Positions 8,099 to 16,149 of a DNA stretch of 64,000 nucleotides are shown here, one piece after another (position 1 is the stretch's first letter; the number at the start of each line of letters is the position of its first letter). The stretch comes from Mangrovihabitans endophyticus. GTDB taxonomy: Bacteria > Actinomycetota > Actinomycetes > Mycobacteriales > Micromonosporaceae. The DNA lies in contig NZ_BMMX01000001.1 of assembly GCF_014646155.1 (NCBI RefSeq), positions 793,720 to 857,719 of the forward strand, given 5' to 3'. The notes below the pieces were generated by a model. The model did not search any database and was not told where the DNA came from. It saw only the letters and a list, made by a program, of their open reading frames with translations. The translations under genes and the position numbers were made by a program.

Positions 8099-9285
8099 CG
8101 GCCGAGGCGGCGTGGGCGACCGCCGAACGGGTCGCCCGCGTCGCGTACGGCCGGCTCGTGGCCCTGCTGGCCGCGCCCGCCGGCGATCTGGCGCTGGCCG
8201 AGGATGTTCTGGCCGGGGCCTTCGAGCGTGCCCTCGCAACGTGGCCGCGGACGGGTGTGCCGGACAATCCGGAAGGGTGGCTGCTCACCGTGGCCCGCAA
8301 CCGCCTGCGTGACGTGTGGAAATCGGCGGTGCACCGCACCAGCGTTCCGCTGGAGGCCGCCACGGAGACCGCGGCGGAGGCGTACGCGCCGTTCGACGGT
8401 CCCGACCCGGACGCCATACCGGACGAACGGCTCCGATTGCTCTTCGTCTGTGCCCACCCCGGCATCGATCCGGCCGTACGCACACCGCTGATGCTCCAGA
8501 CCGTGCTGGGCTTCGAGTCCGCCCGGATCGCGACCGCGCTGGCCGTGCCACCGGCGGCGATGGCGCAGCGCCTGGTCCGCGCCAAGCGCAAGATAAAGAA
8601 CGCGCGCATCCCGTTCACCGTGCCGGACCGGCGGTCGATGCCGCAGCGGCTTCCGGCGGTGCTGGAGGCGGTGTACGGCGCGTACGCGATCAGCCGGGGA
8701 GACGAGGCGCAGCAACTCGCGGTGACGCTGGCCGCCCTGCTGGGCGACGAGACCGAGGCCTGGGGCCTGGCGGCGCTGATCACGTTGTCGTTGTCGCGGC
8801 GGGATACCGGCGCCGGCTTCGTGCCGCTCGACGAGCAGGACCCGGCGAGGTGGGACGCGCGGCTGATCGCGGCGGGAGAGTCGTACCTGGCGCGGGCCAG
8901 CAGCTCGGCGACACCGGGCCGGTTCCAGTTGGAGGCGGCGATCCAGGCGGTGCACTGCGACCGCGCACGGACCGGCGTCACCGACTGGCCGGCGCTGCGG
9001 ACGCTCTATGCGGCGTTGGACCGGGTGCAGCCGAGCCTGGGCGGCCGGGTGGCGCTGGCGGCGGTGACCGGCCGGCTCGACGGGCCCGCCGCCGGCCTGG
9101 CCGCGCTGGCCGCGGTGGGCGACGACGGGCGTGCCGGCGAGTTCCAGCCGTACCACGCGGCGCGGGCCGACCTGCTGGATCTCGCCGGGCGCACGGCCGA
9201 GGCCGCGGCGGCGTACGGCCGGGCCGCCGCGCTGAGCGCCGACCCGGCCGTGGCGGCGTACCTGCGCCGGCGGGCCCAGCCCTGA
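8095..9285 (+). CDS. ECF42-type RNA polymerase sigma factor with C-terminal TPR-like domain
   Basis: 396 residues, about twice the length of a plain ECF factor. Sigma2 is at residues ~10-75 (DLALAEDVLAGAFERALATWP, NPEGWLLTVARNRLRDVWKS). A linker carries DERLRLLFVCAHPGIDPAVRTPLML, a signature of this subgroup. Sigma4 follows (ARIATALAVPPAAMAQRLVRAKRKIK), then a ~200-residue helical C-terminal extension of TPR character. ECF42 factors lack a classical anti-sigma factor and depend on this extension, and they sit beside DGPF genes, as here. The GTG start is fixed by the GTGA overlap with the DGPF gene. Confidence 0.9.
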   Translation: MTAEAAWATAERVARVAYGRLVALLAAPAGDLALAEDVLAGAFERALATWPRTGVPDNPEGWLLTVARNRLRDVWKSAVHRTSVPLEAATETAAEAYAPFDGPDPDAIPDERLRLLFVCAHPGIDPAVRTPLMLQTVLGFESARIATALAVPPAAMAQRLVRAKRKIKNARIPFTVPDRRSMPQRLPAVLEAVYGAYAISRGDEAQQLAVTLAALLGDETEAWGLAALITLSLSRRDTGAGFVPLDEQDPARWDARLIAAGESYLARASSSATPGRFQLEAAIQAVHCDRARTGVTDWPALRTLYAALDRVQPSLGGRVALAAVTGRLDGPAAGLAALAAVGDDGRAGEFQPYHAARADLLDLAGRTAEAAAAYGRAAALSADPAVAAYLRRRAQP

Positions 9286-9307
9286 CCTGTGCGGCGATCG
9301 GCACCGG

Positions 9308-10189
9308 TCAGGGCTGGACGTTCTCCAGGTCCTCCAGCAGGCTCGGGTGCTTCGGCTCCCAGCCCAGTGTCTGCCGGGTGTGTGCGCTGGAGGCGGGCTG
9401 GTCGGTGGCGAAGATCGCGCCGAGCGGGCCGAAGGTCTCCGCCGGCACCTCCTGGACCGGCAGGCCCAGCCGCCGGCCGATCACCGCGGCGATGTCGCGT
9501 ACCTGGTCGCCCTCGTCGTCGACGGCGTGCCAGGCGGTCCCGGCCGGTGCCTGTTCCAATGCCAGGCGGAACAGCACGGCCGCGTCGAGGGCGTGCACGG
9601 CGGGCCAGCGCTGGGTGCCGTCGCCCGGGTAGCCGGACACGCCGGTGCGCCGCGCGATGCCGGTGAGCAGGCCGGCGAACCCGCCGTCGCCGTTGTTGTG
9701 CACGGTGCGCGGCATGCGTACGGCGGTGCTGCGGAGCCCGCGCGAGGCCAGTTCCAGGATGGCGGTGACCGTGCGGCCGCGACCTCCCACCGGCCCTTCG
9801 GTGGGCACCGGGTCTGCCTCGGTGGAGGGCCGGCCTTCCACCCACGGCGTGCCGGACACCGTGACGAGCGGGCGGTCGCTGCCGAGGAGTTCCTCGCCGA
9901 GGGTGGTGAGGGCGGCGGTCTCCTCGGCCACCGCGGCGGCGAGGGCGTCCGGGCCGCTGAAGTCGTTGGCGAAGGCCAGGTGGATCACCCCGTCGGCCTG
10001 GGCGGCGCCGCTGCGGATGACTTCCAGGTCGGCGAGGCTGCCGCGGACCGGCTCGGCGCCGGCCCGCATGGCGGCCTGTGCGGACGCGTCGGAGCGGGTG
10101 AGGGCGAGGACGCTGTGGCCGTGACGGAGAAGTTCGGCGAGGACGGCGGATCCGATCAGGCCGGTGCCGCCGGTGACGAAGACGCGCAT
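9308..10189 (-). CDS. NAD(P)-dependent epimerase/reductase, NmrA-like SDR (copy 1)
   Basis: 293 residues of the extended short-chain dehydrogenase family: MRVFVTGGTGLIGSAVLAELL is the nucleotide-binding TGGTGLIG loop, followed by ALTRSDASAQAAMRAGAEPVRGSLADLE and a VTVSGTPWVEGRPSTEADPVP active-site region without a classical YxxxK. The C-terminus (SSAHTRQTLGWEPKHPSLLEDLEN) matches the family. It is clearly paralogous to the product of 11600-12547. It diverges from a TetR gene across a region with two related palindromes, so it is probably repressed by that TetR and induced by a small, possibly toxic, substrate. Confidence 0.88.
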   Translation of the reverse strand: MRVFVTGGTGLIGSAVLAELLRHGHSVLALTRSDASAQAAMRAGAEPVRGSLADLEVIRSGAAQADGVIHLAFANDFSGPDALAAAVAEETAALTTLGEELLGSDRPLVTVSGTPWVEGRPSTEADPVPTEGPVGGRGRTVTAILELASRGLRSTAVRMPRTVHNNGDGGFAGLLTGIARRTGVSGYPGDGTQRWPAVHALDAAVLFRLALEQAPAGTAWHAVDDEGDQVRDIAAVIGRRLGLPVQEVPAETFGPLGAIFATDQPASSAHTRQTLGWEPKHPSLLEDLENVQP

Positions 10190-10208
10190 GGGAAGCTCTC
10201 CCGCAAGT

Positions 10209-10263
10209 GATGGGACTCTTGTCCCGTCAGACGCTACCACGGTGATGGGATAAAGGTCCCGTC
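10209..10263. promoter_or_regulatory. Paired palindromic operators between SDR copy 1 and TetR copy 1
   Basis: Two related 20-bp sites, 10209-10228 and 10244-10263, both start GATGGGA and end GTCCCGTC. The first has perfect GGGAC-N4-GTCCC symmetry; the second is GGGA-N5-GTCCC. Their centres are 35 bp apart. They lie in the 89-bp gap between divergent genes, the expected operator position for the TetR. Confidence 0.75.
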
Positions 10264-10266
10264 GCC

Positions 10267-10278
10267 TATGATGAGGTC
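10267..10278 (+). promoter_or_regulatory. -10 element for a probably leaderless TetR transcript
   Basis: TATGAT at 10267-10272 is followed by six bases and then the ATG of the TetR gene at 10279, so transcription would begin at or next to the A of the start codon. The expected -35 position falls inside the second operator. There is no other convincing ribosome-binding site for this start. Confidence 0.45.
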
Positions 10279-10857
10279 ATGGGCCGGTGGGAACCAGGAG
10301 CACGCGAACGACTCGTCGTGGCCGCCGTCGACCTGTTCACCGAGCAGGGGTACGACGCCACGACGGTGGCGCAGATCGCCGAACGCGCGGGAGTCACCAA
10401 GAGCACGTTCTTCCGGCACTTCCCGGACAAGCGAGAGCTGCTGGTGGCCGGGCAGGAGACATTGAGCCGGCTGCTTGCCGAGGGGATCGCCGAGGCGCCT
10501 GCGGGTGTCAGCCCGCTGGAGGCGGTCGCGGCCGGTCTGGAGCGCGCCTCCGGCGCGATGGGTCCGGTGAACCGTGAGCTCGGTCCCCGGCTGAAGGCGG
10601 CGGTCGCGGCCAGCGCGGAGCTCCAGGAGCGCGACGCGCTGAAGAGTGTCGGCCTCGCGGCGGCGATGACCGCGGCGCTGGTGGAGCGCGGCGTGCCCGG
10701 CCCGACCGCGGCGGTCGCGGGGGAGCTGGGCGTGCTGGCGTTCAAGCGGGGATTCGCCCAGTGGTCCGAGGGTGACCGGAGCGCCCAGGACGACTTCGCC
10801 GGGTACGCCCTGGCGGCGCTGGACGAGTTGCGGGCGGCGAGCGCGGCGCTGGGCTGA
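10279..10857 (+). CDS. TetR-family transcriptional regulator (copy 1)
   Basis: 192 residues. The N-terminal helix-turn-helix reads ARERLVVAAVDLFTEQGYDA followed by TTVAQIAERAGVTKSTFFRHFPDKRELL, textbook TetR; the rest is an all-helical ligand-binding domain. It diverges from the SDR copy 1 gene with two palindromic operators between them, implying autoregulation and control of the reductase. It is paralogous to the TetR at 10918-11493, and the two TetR genes face each other with 60 bp between their stop codons. Confidence 0.93.
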   Translation: MGRWEPGARERLVVAAVDLFTEQGYDATTVAQIAERAGVTKSTFFRHFPDKRELLVAGQETLSRLLAEGIAEAPAGVSPLEAVAAGLERASGAMGPVNRELGPRLKAAVAASAELQERDALKSVGLAAAMTAALVERGVPGPTAAVAGELGVLAFKRGFAQWSEGDRSAQDDFAGYALAALDELRAASAALG

Positions 10858-10917
10858 TCGATCCGCCGGCCTGCATCTCGCCTGGTGGACGGCCCGGCGA
10901 GAGTAGTGTGCTCGGCG

Positions 10918-11493
10918 TCAAGCCGAGGGAACCGTGACATCGGCGAAGGCGCGTAGCTCGGTGAACGCCCGCACGATGAGGGCGTCCAGGTCGGCGGAGG
11001 CGTCGGCCACCCAGGTGTGCACGGCGTGTCCCAGGGCGGCGGTGCTGACTTCCGCCAGCAGCGTCGCGCGCCATGGTGGGAGGCCGCGTCCGCGCAGTGC
11101 GTCGGCCACGACGATGCTCAGCGCCGCGGCCTTGGCGAGTTCCCGCTCGCGCAGCGCCGGTGTCGCGGCGATGACGTGGTGGCGGGCCTCGGCGAGGGCG
11201 CGGTTGATCTCCATGCCGGGCGCCATCGAGCGGAACGCCAGCAGCACCGCGGTCAGCGGTGGCGCGGCGGCGGGCACGTCGGCGAGGGCCGCGGCCAGCG
11301 CTCGCTGCTGCCGGAGCTCGATGTGGAACAGCACTTCGCGCTTGTCGCCGAAGTGCCGGAAGAAGGTGCGCTGGGTGACGCCGGCGCGGGCGGCGATCTC
11401 CGCGATGGTGGTCTGGTCGTAGCCGCGCTCGCGGTAGAGCTCCAGGGCGGCGCGCTCCAGCCGGTCGCGCGCCGCGGCGCCGCTGCGGGGCAT
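10918..11493 (-). CDS. TetR-family transcriptional regulator (copy 2)
   Basis: 191 residues, with ARDRLERAALELYRERGYDQ and TTIAEIAARAGVTQRTFFRHFGDKREVL as the DNA-binding domain, strongly similar to copy 1. The recognition helix differs at several positions (TQRTFFRHFGDK against TKSTFFRHFPDK), in line with the different operator sequence next to it. It diverges from SDR copy 2, and the ATG at 11493 lies directly before the TetR domain. The likely role is repression of SDR copy 2 and of itself. Confidence 0.93.
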   Translation of the reverse strand: MPRSGAAARDRLERAALELYRERGYDQTTIAEIAARAGVTQRTFFRHFGDKREVLFHIELRQQRALAAALADVPAAAPPLTAVLLAFRSMAPGMEINRALAEARHHVIAATPALRERELAKAAALSIVVADALRGRGLPPWRATLLAEVSTAALGHAVHTWVADASADLDALIVRAFTELRAFADVTVPSA

Positions 11494-11526
11494 TCGTTCT
11501 CCTCGGGTCCTCGGGTATCGCTTGCG

Positions 11527-11571
11527 TAGTGTCAGTCTATGACACTATCGTAGTGTCACATTGTGACACTA
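11527..11571. promoter_or_regulatory. Two adjacent TAGTGTCA/TGACACTA palindromes, TetR copy 2 operators
   Basis: Site 1 (11527-11547) has arms TAGTGTCA and TGACACTA around a 5-bp centre; site 2 (11551-11571) has the same arms around another 5-bp centre. Centres are 24 bp apart, close to two helical turns, which suggests two regulator dimers on nearly the same DNA face. They occupy the middle of the 106-bp gap between TetR copy 2 and SDR copy 2. Confidence 0.85.
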
Positions 11572-11599
11572 CGACGGTGTGCGATAAAGGAGAGAAGTC

Positions 11600-12547
11600 A
11601 TGCATGTCTTTGTCACCGGCGGCACCGGCCAGACCGGGCCTGCCATCGTCAGGGAGCTGATCGAGGCCGGGCACCGGGTCACCGGCCTGGCGCGCTCCGA
11701 CGCCTCGGCGGCGCGCCTGCGTGCTTTCGGCGCGACGGTGCTGCGCGGCTCGACGGAGGATCTGGACAGCCTGCGGGCCGGTGCCGCGCACGCCGACGGC
11801 GTCGTGCACATGGCGTTCGGCGGTGACTTCGCCGATCCGGACGACCTCATCCGCCGCGACTGTGCGGCGATCGCGGCGCTCGGGGACGCCTTGGCCGGAT
11901 CCGGCAAACCGCTCGTCAGCACCTCCGGCACCCTGGTGACGAGGGCCGGCCGGGTCAGCACCGAGCGGGACGCGGCGGACCCCGGCTCGGTCGCCGCGTT
12001 CCGGATCCCAGGCGAACGGGAATGCCTGCGCTTCGCCGACCGGGGAGTCCGGTGCAGCGTGGTGCGGCTCGCGCCGACCGTGCACGGCCCCGGTGATTAC
12101 GGGTTCGTCCCGGCCCTCATCGCGGCCGCCCGACGGGTGGGCGTCTCGGCGTATATCGGCGACGGCGCCAACCGCTGGCCGGCGGTCCACCGTTTCGACG
12201 CCGCCGCGCTCTTCCGGCTGGCCCTGGAGAAGGCCCCAGCCGGCAGCGTGTTGCACGGCGCCGCGGAGGGTGCCGTGCCGATCGGGGCCGTCGCGGAGCG
12301 GATCGGGCGGATCCTCGGCATCCCGGTCGCGTCACTGACCCTGGATCAGGCTCGCGAGCATCTCGGAAACCCTTTCCTGGCAACGTTCTTCTCCCTGGAC
12401 GTGCCGGTGTCCAGCGAGCACACGCAGGAGCTGCTGGGCTGGCGGCCGCGGCACCCGACGTTGCTGGCGGACCTGGAATCCGGCGACTACTTCACGCCGC
12501 AGGCCAGCATCCGCGCCGAGGAGATCTGGGCCCCGCGCCGCGGGTGA
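11600..12547 (+). CDS. NAD(P)-dependent epimerase/reductase, NmrA-like SDR (copy 2)
   Basis: 315 residues, paralogous to SDR copy 1: MHVFVTGGTGQTGPAIVREL, LARSDASAARLRAFGATVLRGS, HADGVVHMAFGGDF and the tail SSEHTQELLGWRPRHPTLLADLE align along the whole length. It has a short C-terminal extension (YFTPQASIRAEEIWAPRRG) absent from copy 1. AAAGGAGAGAAGTC before the ATG is a strong ribosome-binding site. Expression is probably repressed by the divergent TetR copy 2 through the TAGTGTCA palindromes. The substrate is unknown. Confidence 0.88.
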   Translation: MHVFVTGGTGQTGPAIVRELIEAGHRVTGLARSDASAARLRAFGATVLRGSTEDLDSLRAGAAHADGVVHMAFGGDFADPDDLIRRDCAAIAALGDALAGSGKPLVSTSGTLVTRAGRVSTERDAADPGSVAAFRIPGERECLRFADRGVRCSVVRLAPTVHGPGDYGFVPALIAAARRVGVSAYIGDGANRWPAVHRFDAAALFRLALEKAPAGSVLHGAAEGAVPIGAVAERIGRILGIPVASLTLDQAREHLGNPFLATFFSLDVPVSSEHTQELLGWRPRHPTLLADLESGDYFTPQASIRAEEIWAPRRG

Positions 12548-12681
12548 CCCGCCCGTCCCGCGACCCCTCCCGCCCCGGCCGTGGCGATTGTGGTCATGTG
12601 TGGCGCCGGGGAGCGCGAGGAGTCGTCCTGTCGGGCAGAGCGGCGGGCATCCTGCCGCGCGGTGTCGTGGAAATAATGCTG

Positions 12682-13236
12682 TCACTCGGGGAAGGACGGC
12701 CGGAGGACGTCGAGGGCGTTGTCGACGCGCGCCGCGAAGGCGGTGCCGGTGGGCTGGTCCGGCACGTCCAGGGCGAGGAGGAGCCCGACCAGGGCGCCGG
12801 CGAGTTGTCTGTTGGTGTGCGGCTGCGTGGGTGCCCTGTCGGTCAGGGCTTCGGTCAGGGCGTCGATGTTGGTGCGGACCTGGGTGAGGGCGACTGCCGC
12901 CAGCTCGGGGGTGCTGGTGACGAGCCGCTCCTGGGCGAGATCTTCCCACTGCTCATCGGGGCTCTGCGCCCCGAAGAGCTCATGCACGGCGCCCCGCAGG
13001 GCTTCGATGCGGCTGAGACCGGCCGGTTGGTGCCGTACCGCCTGCGCGAACTGGTCGCCGCCGGAATCGGCCAGGACGATCGCCTGCTTGGTGGGGAAGT
13101 AGCGGAAGAGTGTCCGCGGTGAGACGTTCGCCGCCCGGGCGATCTGATCCACCGTGGTCGCGGCGAAGCCCTGCGCCAGGAACAGCCGCAGCGCCTCACG
13201 ACGAATCGCCACACGAGCCTGGCGCTTCTTGGCCAC
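12682..13236 (-). CDS. TetR-family transcriptional regulator (third)
   Basis: 184 residues from the GTG at 13236 (VAKKRQARVAIRREALRLF). The DNA-binding domain is LFLAQGFAATTVDQIARAANVSPRTLFRYFPTKQAIVL; the C-terminal part is of the type found in repressors of flavin monooxygenases (QERLVTSTPELAAVALTQVRTNIDALTEAL). A longer version starting at TTG 13296 is possible, but its extra residues are not typical. It diverges from the FAD monooxygenase gene, with a palindrome covering that gene's promoter. The preceding 134 bp (12548-12681), between convergent genes, hold nothing recognisable. Confidence 0.88.
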   Translation of the reverse strand: MAKKRQARVAIRREALRLFLAQGFAATTVDQIARAANVSPRTLFRYFPTKQAIVLADSGGDQFAQAVRHQPAGLSRIEALRGAVHELFGAQSPDEQWEDLAQERLVTSTPELAAVALTQVRTNIDALTEALTDRAPTQPHTNRQLAGALVGLLLALDVPDQPTGTAFAARVDNALDVLRPSFPE

Positions 13237-13302
13237 GCGCAGGCCCTCCGGGCCGACGCTCACCGGGTTGCCGTCCTCATTCGCTGACAGTACCAAGCCA
13301 TC

Positions 13303-13338
13303 TTGACACCATCATGCCTTATGGCAGTAGTCTGCCAT
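13303..13338 (+). promoter_or_regulatory. Promoter with overlapping ATGGCAG/CTGCCAT operator for the monooxygenase
   Basis: TTGACA at 13303-13308 and TAGTCT at 13328-13333 (19-bp spacing) form a plausible promoter towards the monooxygenase. The perfect 7-bp inverted repeat ATGGCAG (13321-13327) / CTGCCAT (13332-13338) covers the -10 box, so a bound repressor would block polymerase. A further CTGCCA lies at 13350-13355. Confidence 0.6.
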
Positions 13339-13380
13339 TTGACATTCAACTGCCAAAATTTGAGGGTGTAGGTGGTGACC

Positions 13381-14604
13381 ATGCCGGATCTGAGCGGCAC
13401 GACGATCGTGGTCCTCGGGGCGGGCCCGACCGGGCTCGCTGTCGCGCGACTCATGGCCCAGCGGGGCGTGCGGACCACGGTTCTGGAACGCGATGCCGGA
13501 CCGCACGCGCGTACCCAAGGCGGCAGCCTCGACCTCACCGAGGGCCGCGGCCTGCGGGCGATCGAGGCCATGGGATTGCAGTCGCGATTCGATGAGGTGG
13601 CACGCCCGGAAGGGCAGCAGGGCCGGATCCTCGACTCCGGCGCGAGAATCCTCGTCGAGATGACCGCCGAGTCGATGGGCACGGCGCGGCCGGAGATCGA
13701 TCGCGCCGACCTGCGGCGCATGCTGCTCGACGCCCTTCCCGGCGGCACGGTCCGATGGGGACACCAGGTGCTGGCCGTGCGGCCCTCTCGCACCGGCCAC
13801 CAGGTCGATGTCCGCACGTCGGACGGGGCGCGGGCAACACTCGCCGCCGACCTGGTGATCGCCTGCGACGGCATCTGGTCACGCGCCCGGTCCCTGGTCA
13901 CCGGTCACGTTCCGGAGTACATCGGGATCACCTTCGTGCACGGCGACATCGAAGGACCGGACCCCGACGGCTACGTGTCCCGGCTGGTGCGGCACGGCAC
14001 GGCCTTCGCGATCGGCGACGGGCGCAGCATGGGCTTGCAACGCCACAGCGACGGCACCGTCCGCGTCTACTTCATGGTGCAGAAGCCGGCCACCGATCTG
14101 CCCGGCCGAGGTGCGATCGCGGACCGCGGCAGCATCGTCGCCGAGCTGCACCGCACGTACGCGACATGGGCCCCTGAACTGACCGGCGTCATCGACGCGG
14201 TCACCGGTGACTTCGAGTACTGGCCGATCTACACGCTTCCACCGCGCCAGATCTGGCACGACCACCGTGGTGTGACCCTGGTCGGCGACGCCGCCCACGT
14301 CATGCCGCCGTTCACCGGCCAGGGCGTCAACCACGGCCTCCTGGACGCGGTGGAACTCGTGGAGGCGCTCACCGGCGACACGCATGCCGGCATCGACGAC
14401 GCCGTCGCCGCGTACGAGAAGGGCATGCTGCCGCGGGCGGAGGCTGAGGCCCTGCTCGCCAACAGCGACGACGAGAAGATGATGTCCGGCGTCGAGGCGT
14501 TCCTGCGCGCCAAGGACCTCGATCCGCTGCCGGTTCCGCGGACCGCCTCCTCGGTCGAGGCGACAGTCGGGCAGGCGCCGGCGAATCGTCAGCAGGCGCG
14601 GTGA
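13381..14604 (+). CDS. FAD-dependent monooxygenase, TetX-like
   Basis: 407 residues of the group A flavoprotein monooxygenase family. The N-terminal IVVLGAGPTGLAVARLMAQRG binds the FAD ADP moiety, GGSLDLTEGRGLRAIEAMGL is the TetX-like substrate-side segment, and VTLVGDAAHVMPPFTGQGVNHGLLDAVEL is the GD motif. Relatives inactivate tetracyclines or hydroxylate aromatic compounds with NADPH and O2. The ATG at 13381 has AGGTGG five bases upstream; GTG codons at 13372 and 13375 are alternatives. Control by the divergent TetR suggests a xenobiotic or antibiotic response. The 3' end overlaps the convergent sulfatase gene by 16 bp. Confidence 0.88.
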   Translation: MPDLSGTTIVVLGAGPTGLAVARLMAQRGVRTTVLERDAGPHARTQGGSLDLTEGRGLRAIEAMGLQSRFDEVARPEGQQGRILDSGARILVEMTAESMGTARPEIDRADLRRMLLDALPGGTVRWGHQVLAVRPSRTGHQVDVRTSDGARATLAADLVIACDGIWSRARSLVTGHVPEYIGITFVHGDIEGPDPDGYVSRLVRHGTAFAIGDGRSMGLQRHSDGTVRVYFMVQKPATDLPGRGAIADRGSIVAELHRTYATWAPELTGVIDAVTGDFEYWPIYTLPPRQIWHDHRGVTLVGDAAHVMPPFTGQGVNHGLLDAVELVEALTGDTHAGIDDAVAAYEKGMLPRAEAEALLANSDDEKMMSGVEAFLRAKDLDPLPVPRTASSVEATVGQAPANRQQAR

Positions 14605-16010
14605 CAGGCGACCAAGGTGGTCAGTGTCCGGTGCATGGCGGCGGCCTCGGACTCGGGTAGCTGCGCGGCGGTGTTGTGTAGCTGATCCGGGTCGGTCCGG
14701 TGGTCGTAGTACTCCTTGGCGCCGTCGGCGTACTCGACATAGGTGTAGTCCGGCGTCCGGATCGCCGTGTAGGTGGGCGGGTTGCCGCTGTTCTTGGCCG
14801 GATAGTCGGGGTCCGACGGGTCGGTGTCCGGGCCGTGGTGCTCGACCAGGGCAGCGCTGCGCCAGGTCGCCGGCGGCCGGCCGGTCAGGAAGGGACGCAG
14901 GCTGCGGCCGTCCACCCCGGCCGGGGTGCCGAGACCGGCCAGGTCGGCGAAGGTCGCGCGCAGGTCGATGTTCTCGGCCGGCTGGGTCACCGTCGCGCCG
15001 GCGCGCACCCCCGGGCCGGCCATCACCAGCGGCACGTGCACGTCGGTGTCGAAGGCCGTCTGCTTTCCGGGATTCAGCCGGTGCTCACCCATGTGGTAGC
15101 CGTTGTCGGAGCTGAAGACCACGACCGTACGGTCGGCGACGCCGGCCTTGTCCAAGGTCTGCTGCAGCGAGCCGATCATGCGGTCCACCGACTGGACCGC
15201 CTGGGCCCGCTTGCGGAAGTCGCGGTCGATCGCCTTCTTCTCGGCGTCGGTGAGCGGCTCACGCGCGGCAAGCCAGGCGGGCGCGGCGGACGGCAGGGTG
15301 TCATACGCGGCGGTCCGCGGTGCCGTCAGGCCGGGAAACGCCGACTTGTCCCGGGCGGCCGGGGTGTACGGGCCGTGCGGCGCGAACGTCGCGACCTCCA
15401 CCAGGAACGGCTTCTTGGCGGCCACGGAGGCGGTGATGAAGGCGGACGCCTTGCCGCTGACCACATCGGTCAGATAGTCGCCGGGCGCCTTCCCGTAGTG
15501 CTTGACCTGATTATTCTCCAGCAGGTTGTAGTTGTATTCGGCGTACGCGTTGCCGGCCACATCCCATTCGGTCCAGCCCGGCGGCACCGTCATGTCCGTG
15601 GGCTGATAGCCGTTGAGATACTTGCCCATCATCGCGGTGCGGTAGCCGGCCTTCTGCAGGTCGGTGGCGAACGTCGACGCCGGATTGCCGCGGCGATTGA
15701 AGGTGGCGTACCCGCCGTCCCGGCCGCGGTTGGTGAAGACACCCGTGTCGTGCGGGAACTTGCCGGTGAAGATCGAGGATCGGGACGGGCAGCACAGCGA
15801 GTCGGTCACCGTGTAGTTCGCGAAGGTGGTCCCCGCCTTGGCCAGCGCTCGCACGTGCGGCATGTACGGCACGAGGTTCATCGACAGGTCATCGGTCAGC
15901 ACGAAGACGATGTTCGTACGGTCCGGGGCATCCCCGGCGGAGCCCGCCATGATCGTGCAGGCGCCGAGCAGCGGCACGGTGAGTGCGGCGGCGAGGAATC
16001 GACGAATCAT
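14589..16010 (-). CDS. Lipoprotein sulfatase, arylsulfatase family
   Basis: 473 residues. The N-terminus MIRRFLAAALTVPLLGAC is a lipoprotein signal with lipobox LGAC (Cys18), so the enzyme should be anchored outside the membrane. IVFVLTDD supplies the first metal-binding Asp pair, and TDSLCCPSRSSIFTG contains the CxPSR motif in which Cys73 would become formylglycine. MGKYLNGY, VVVFSSDNGYHMGEHRLNPGKQTAFDTDVHVPLVMAGPG and HGPYTP complete the active site. A formylglycine-generating enzyme is needed but is not in the window. The ATG at 16010 fits the signal peptide; an upstream start (16037) would spoil it. Glycan sulfate or an aryl sulfate is the likely substrate. Confidence 0.9.
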   Translation of the reverse strand: MIRRFLAAALTVPLLGACTIMAGSAGDAPDRTNIVFVLTDDLSMNLVPYMPHVRALAKAGTTFANYTVTDSLCCPSRSSIFTGKFPHDTGVFTNRGRDGGYATFNRRGNPASTFATDLQKAGYRTAMMGKYLNGYQPTDMTVPPGWTEWDVAGNAYAEYNYNLLENNQVKHYGKAPGDYLTDVVSGKASAFITASVAAKKPFLVEVATFAPHGPYTPAARDKSAFPGLTAPRTAAYDTLPSAAPAWLAAREPLTDAEKKAIDRDFRKRAQAVQSVDRMIGSLQQTLDKAGVADRTVVVFSSDNGYHMGEHRLNPGKQTAFDTDVHVPLVMAGPGVRAGATVTQPAENIDLRATFADLAGLGTPAGVDGRSLRPFLTGRPPATWRSAALVEHHGPDTDPSDPDYPAKNSGNPPTYTAIRTPDYTYVEYADGAKEYYDHRTDPDQLHNTAAQLPESEAAAMHRTLTTLVACHRAC

Positions 16011-16149
16011 GACGCGGACGCTAGGGCGGCCGCCCACGGCAAGTCGTTCGGCGAAGGTAAGGGTTTGGCAAGCGGACTCAGCGTGCGCATCCGGTTGCCC
16101 TAAGTCGATATCCTCAGGTGGCGGGGCTCATGGAGGAGCGGGGGTTCGC

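Noticed and set aside
10209..10228. GGGAC-N4-GTCCC palindrome resembling a DosR box (12 of 14 positions)
   Set aside because: It is one of a pair of related sites exactly between a divergent TetR and its reductase, far from the hypoxia-type genes. Its partner at 10244 departs from the DosR pattern, so a TetR operator explains it better.
12548..12681. Possible small gene or RNA between SDR copy 2 and the third TetR
   Set aside because: No convincing start with ribosome-binding site, no stable hairpin with U-tract, and no conserved motif was seen in these 134 bp.
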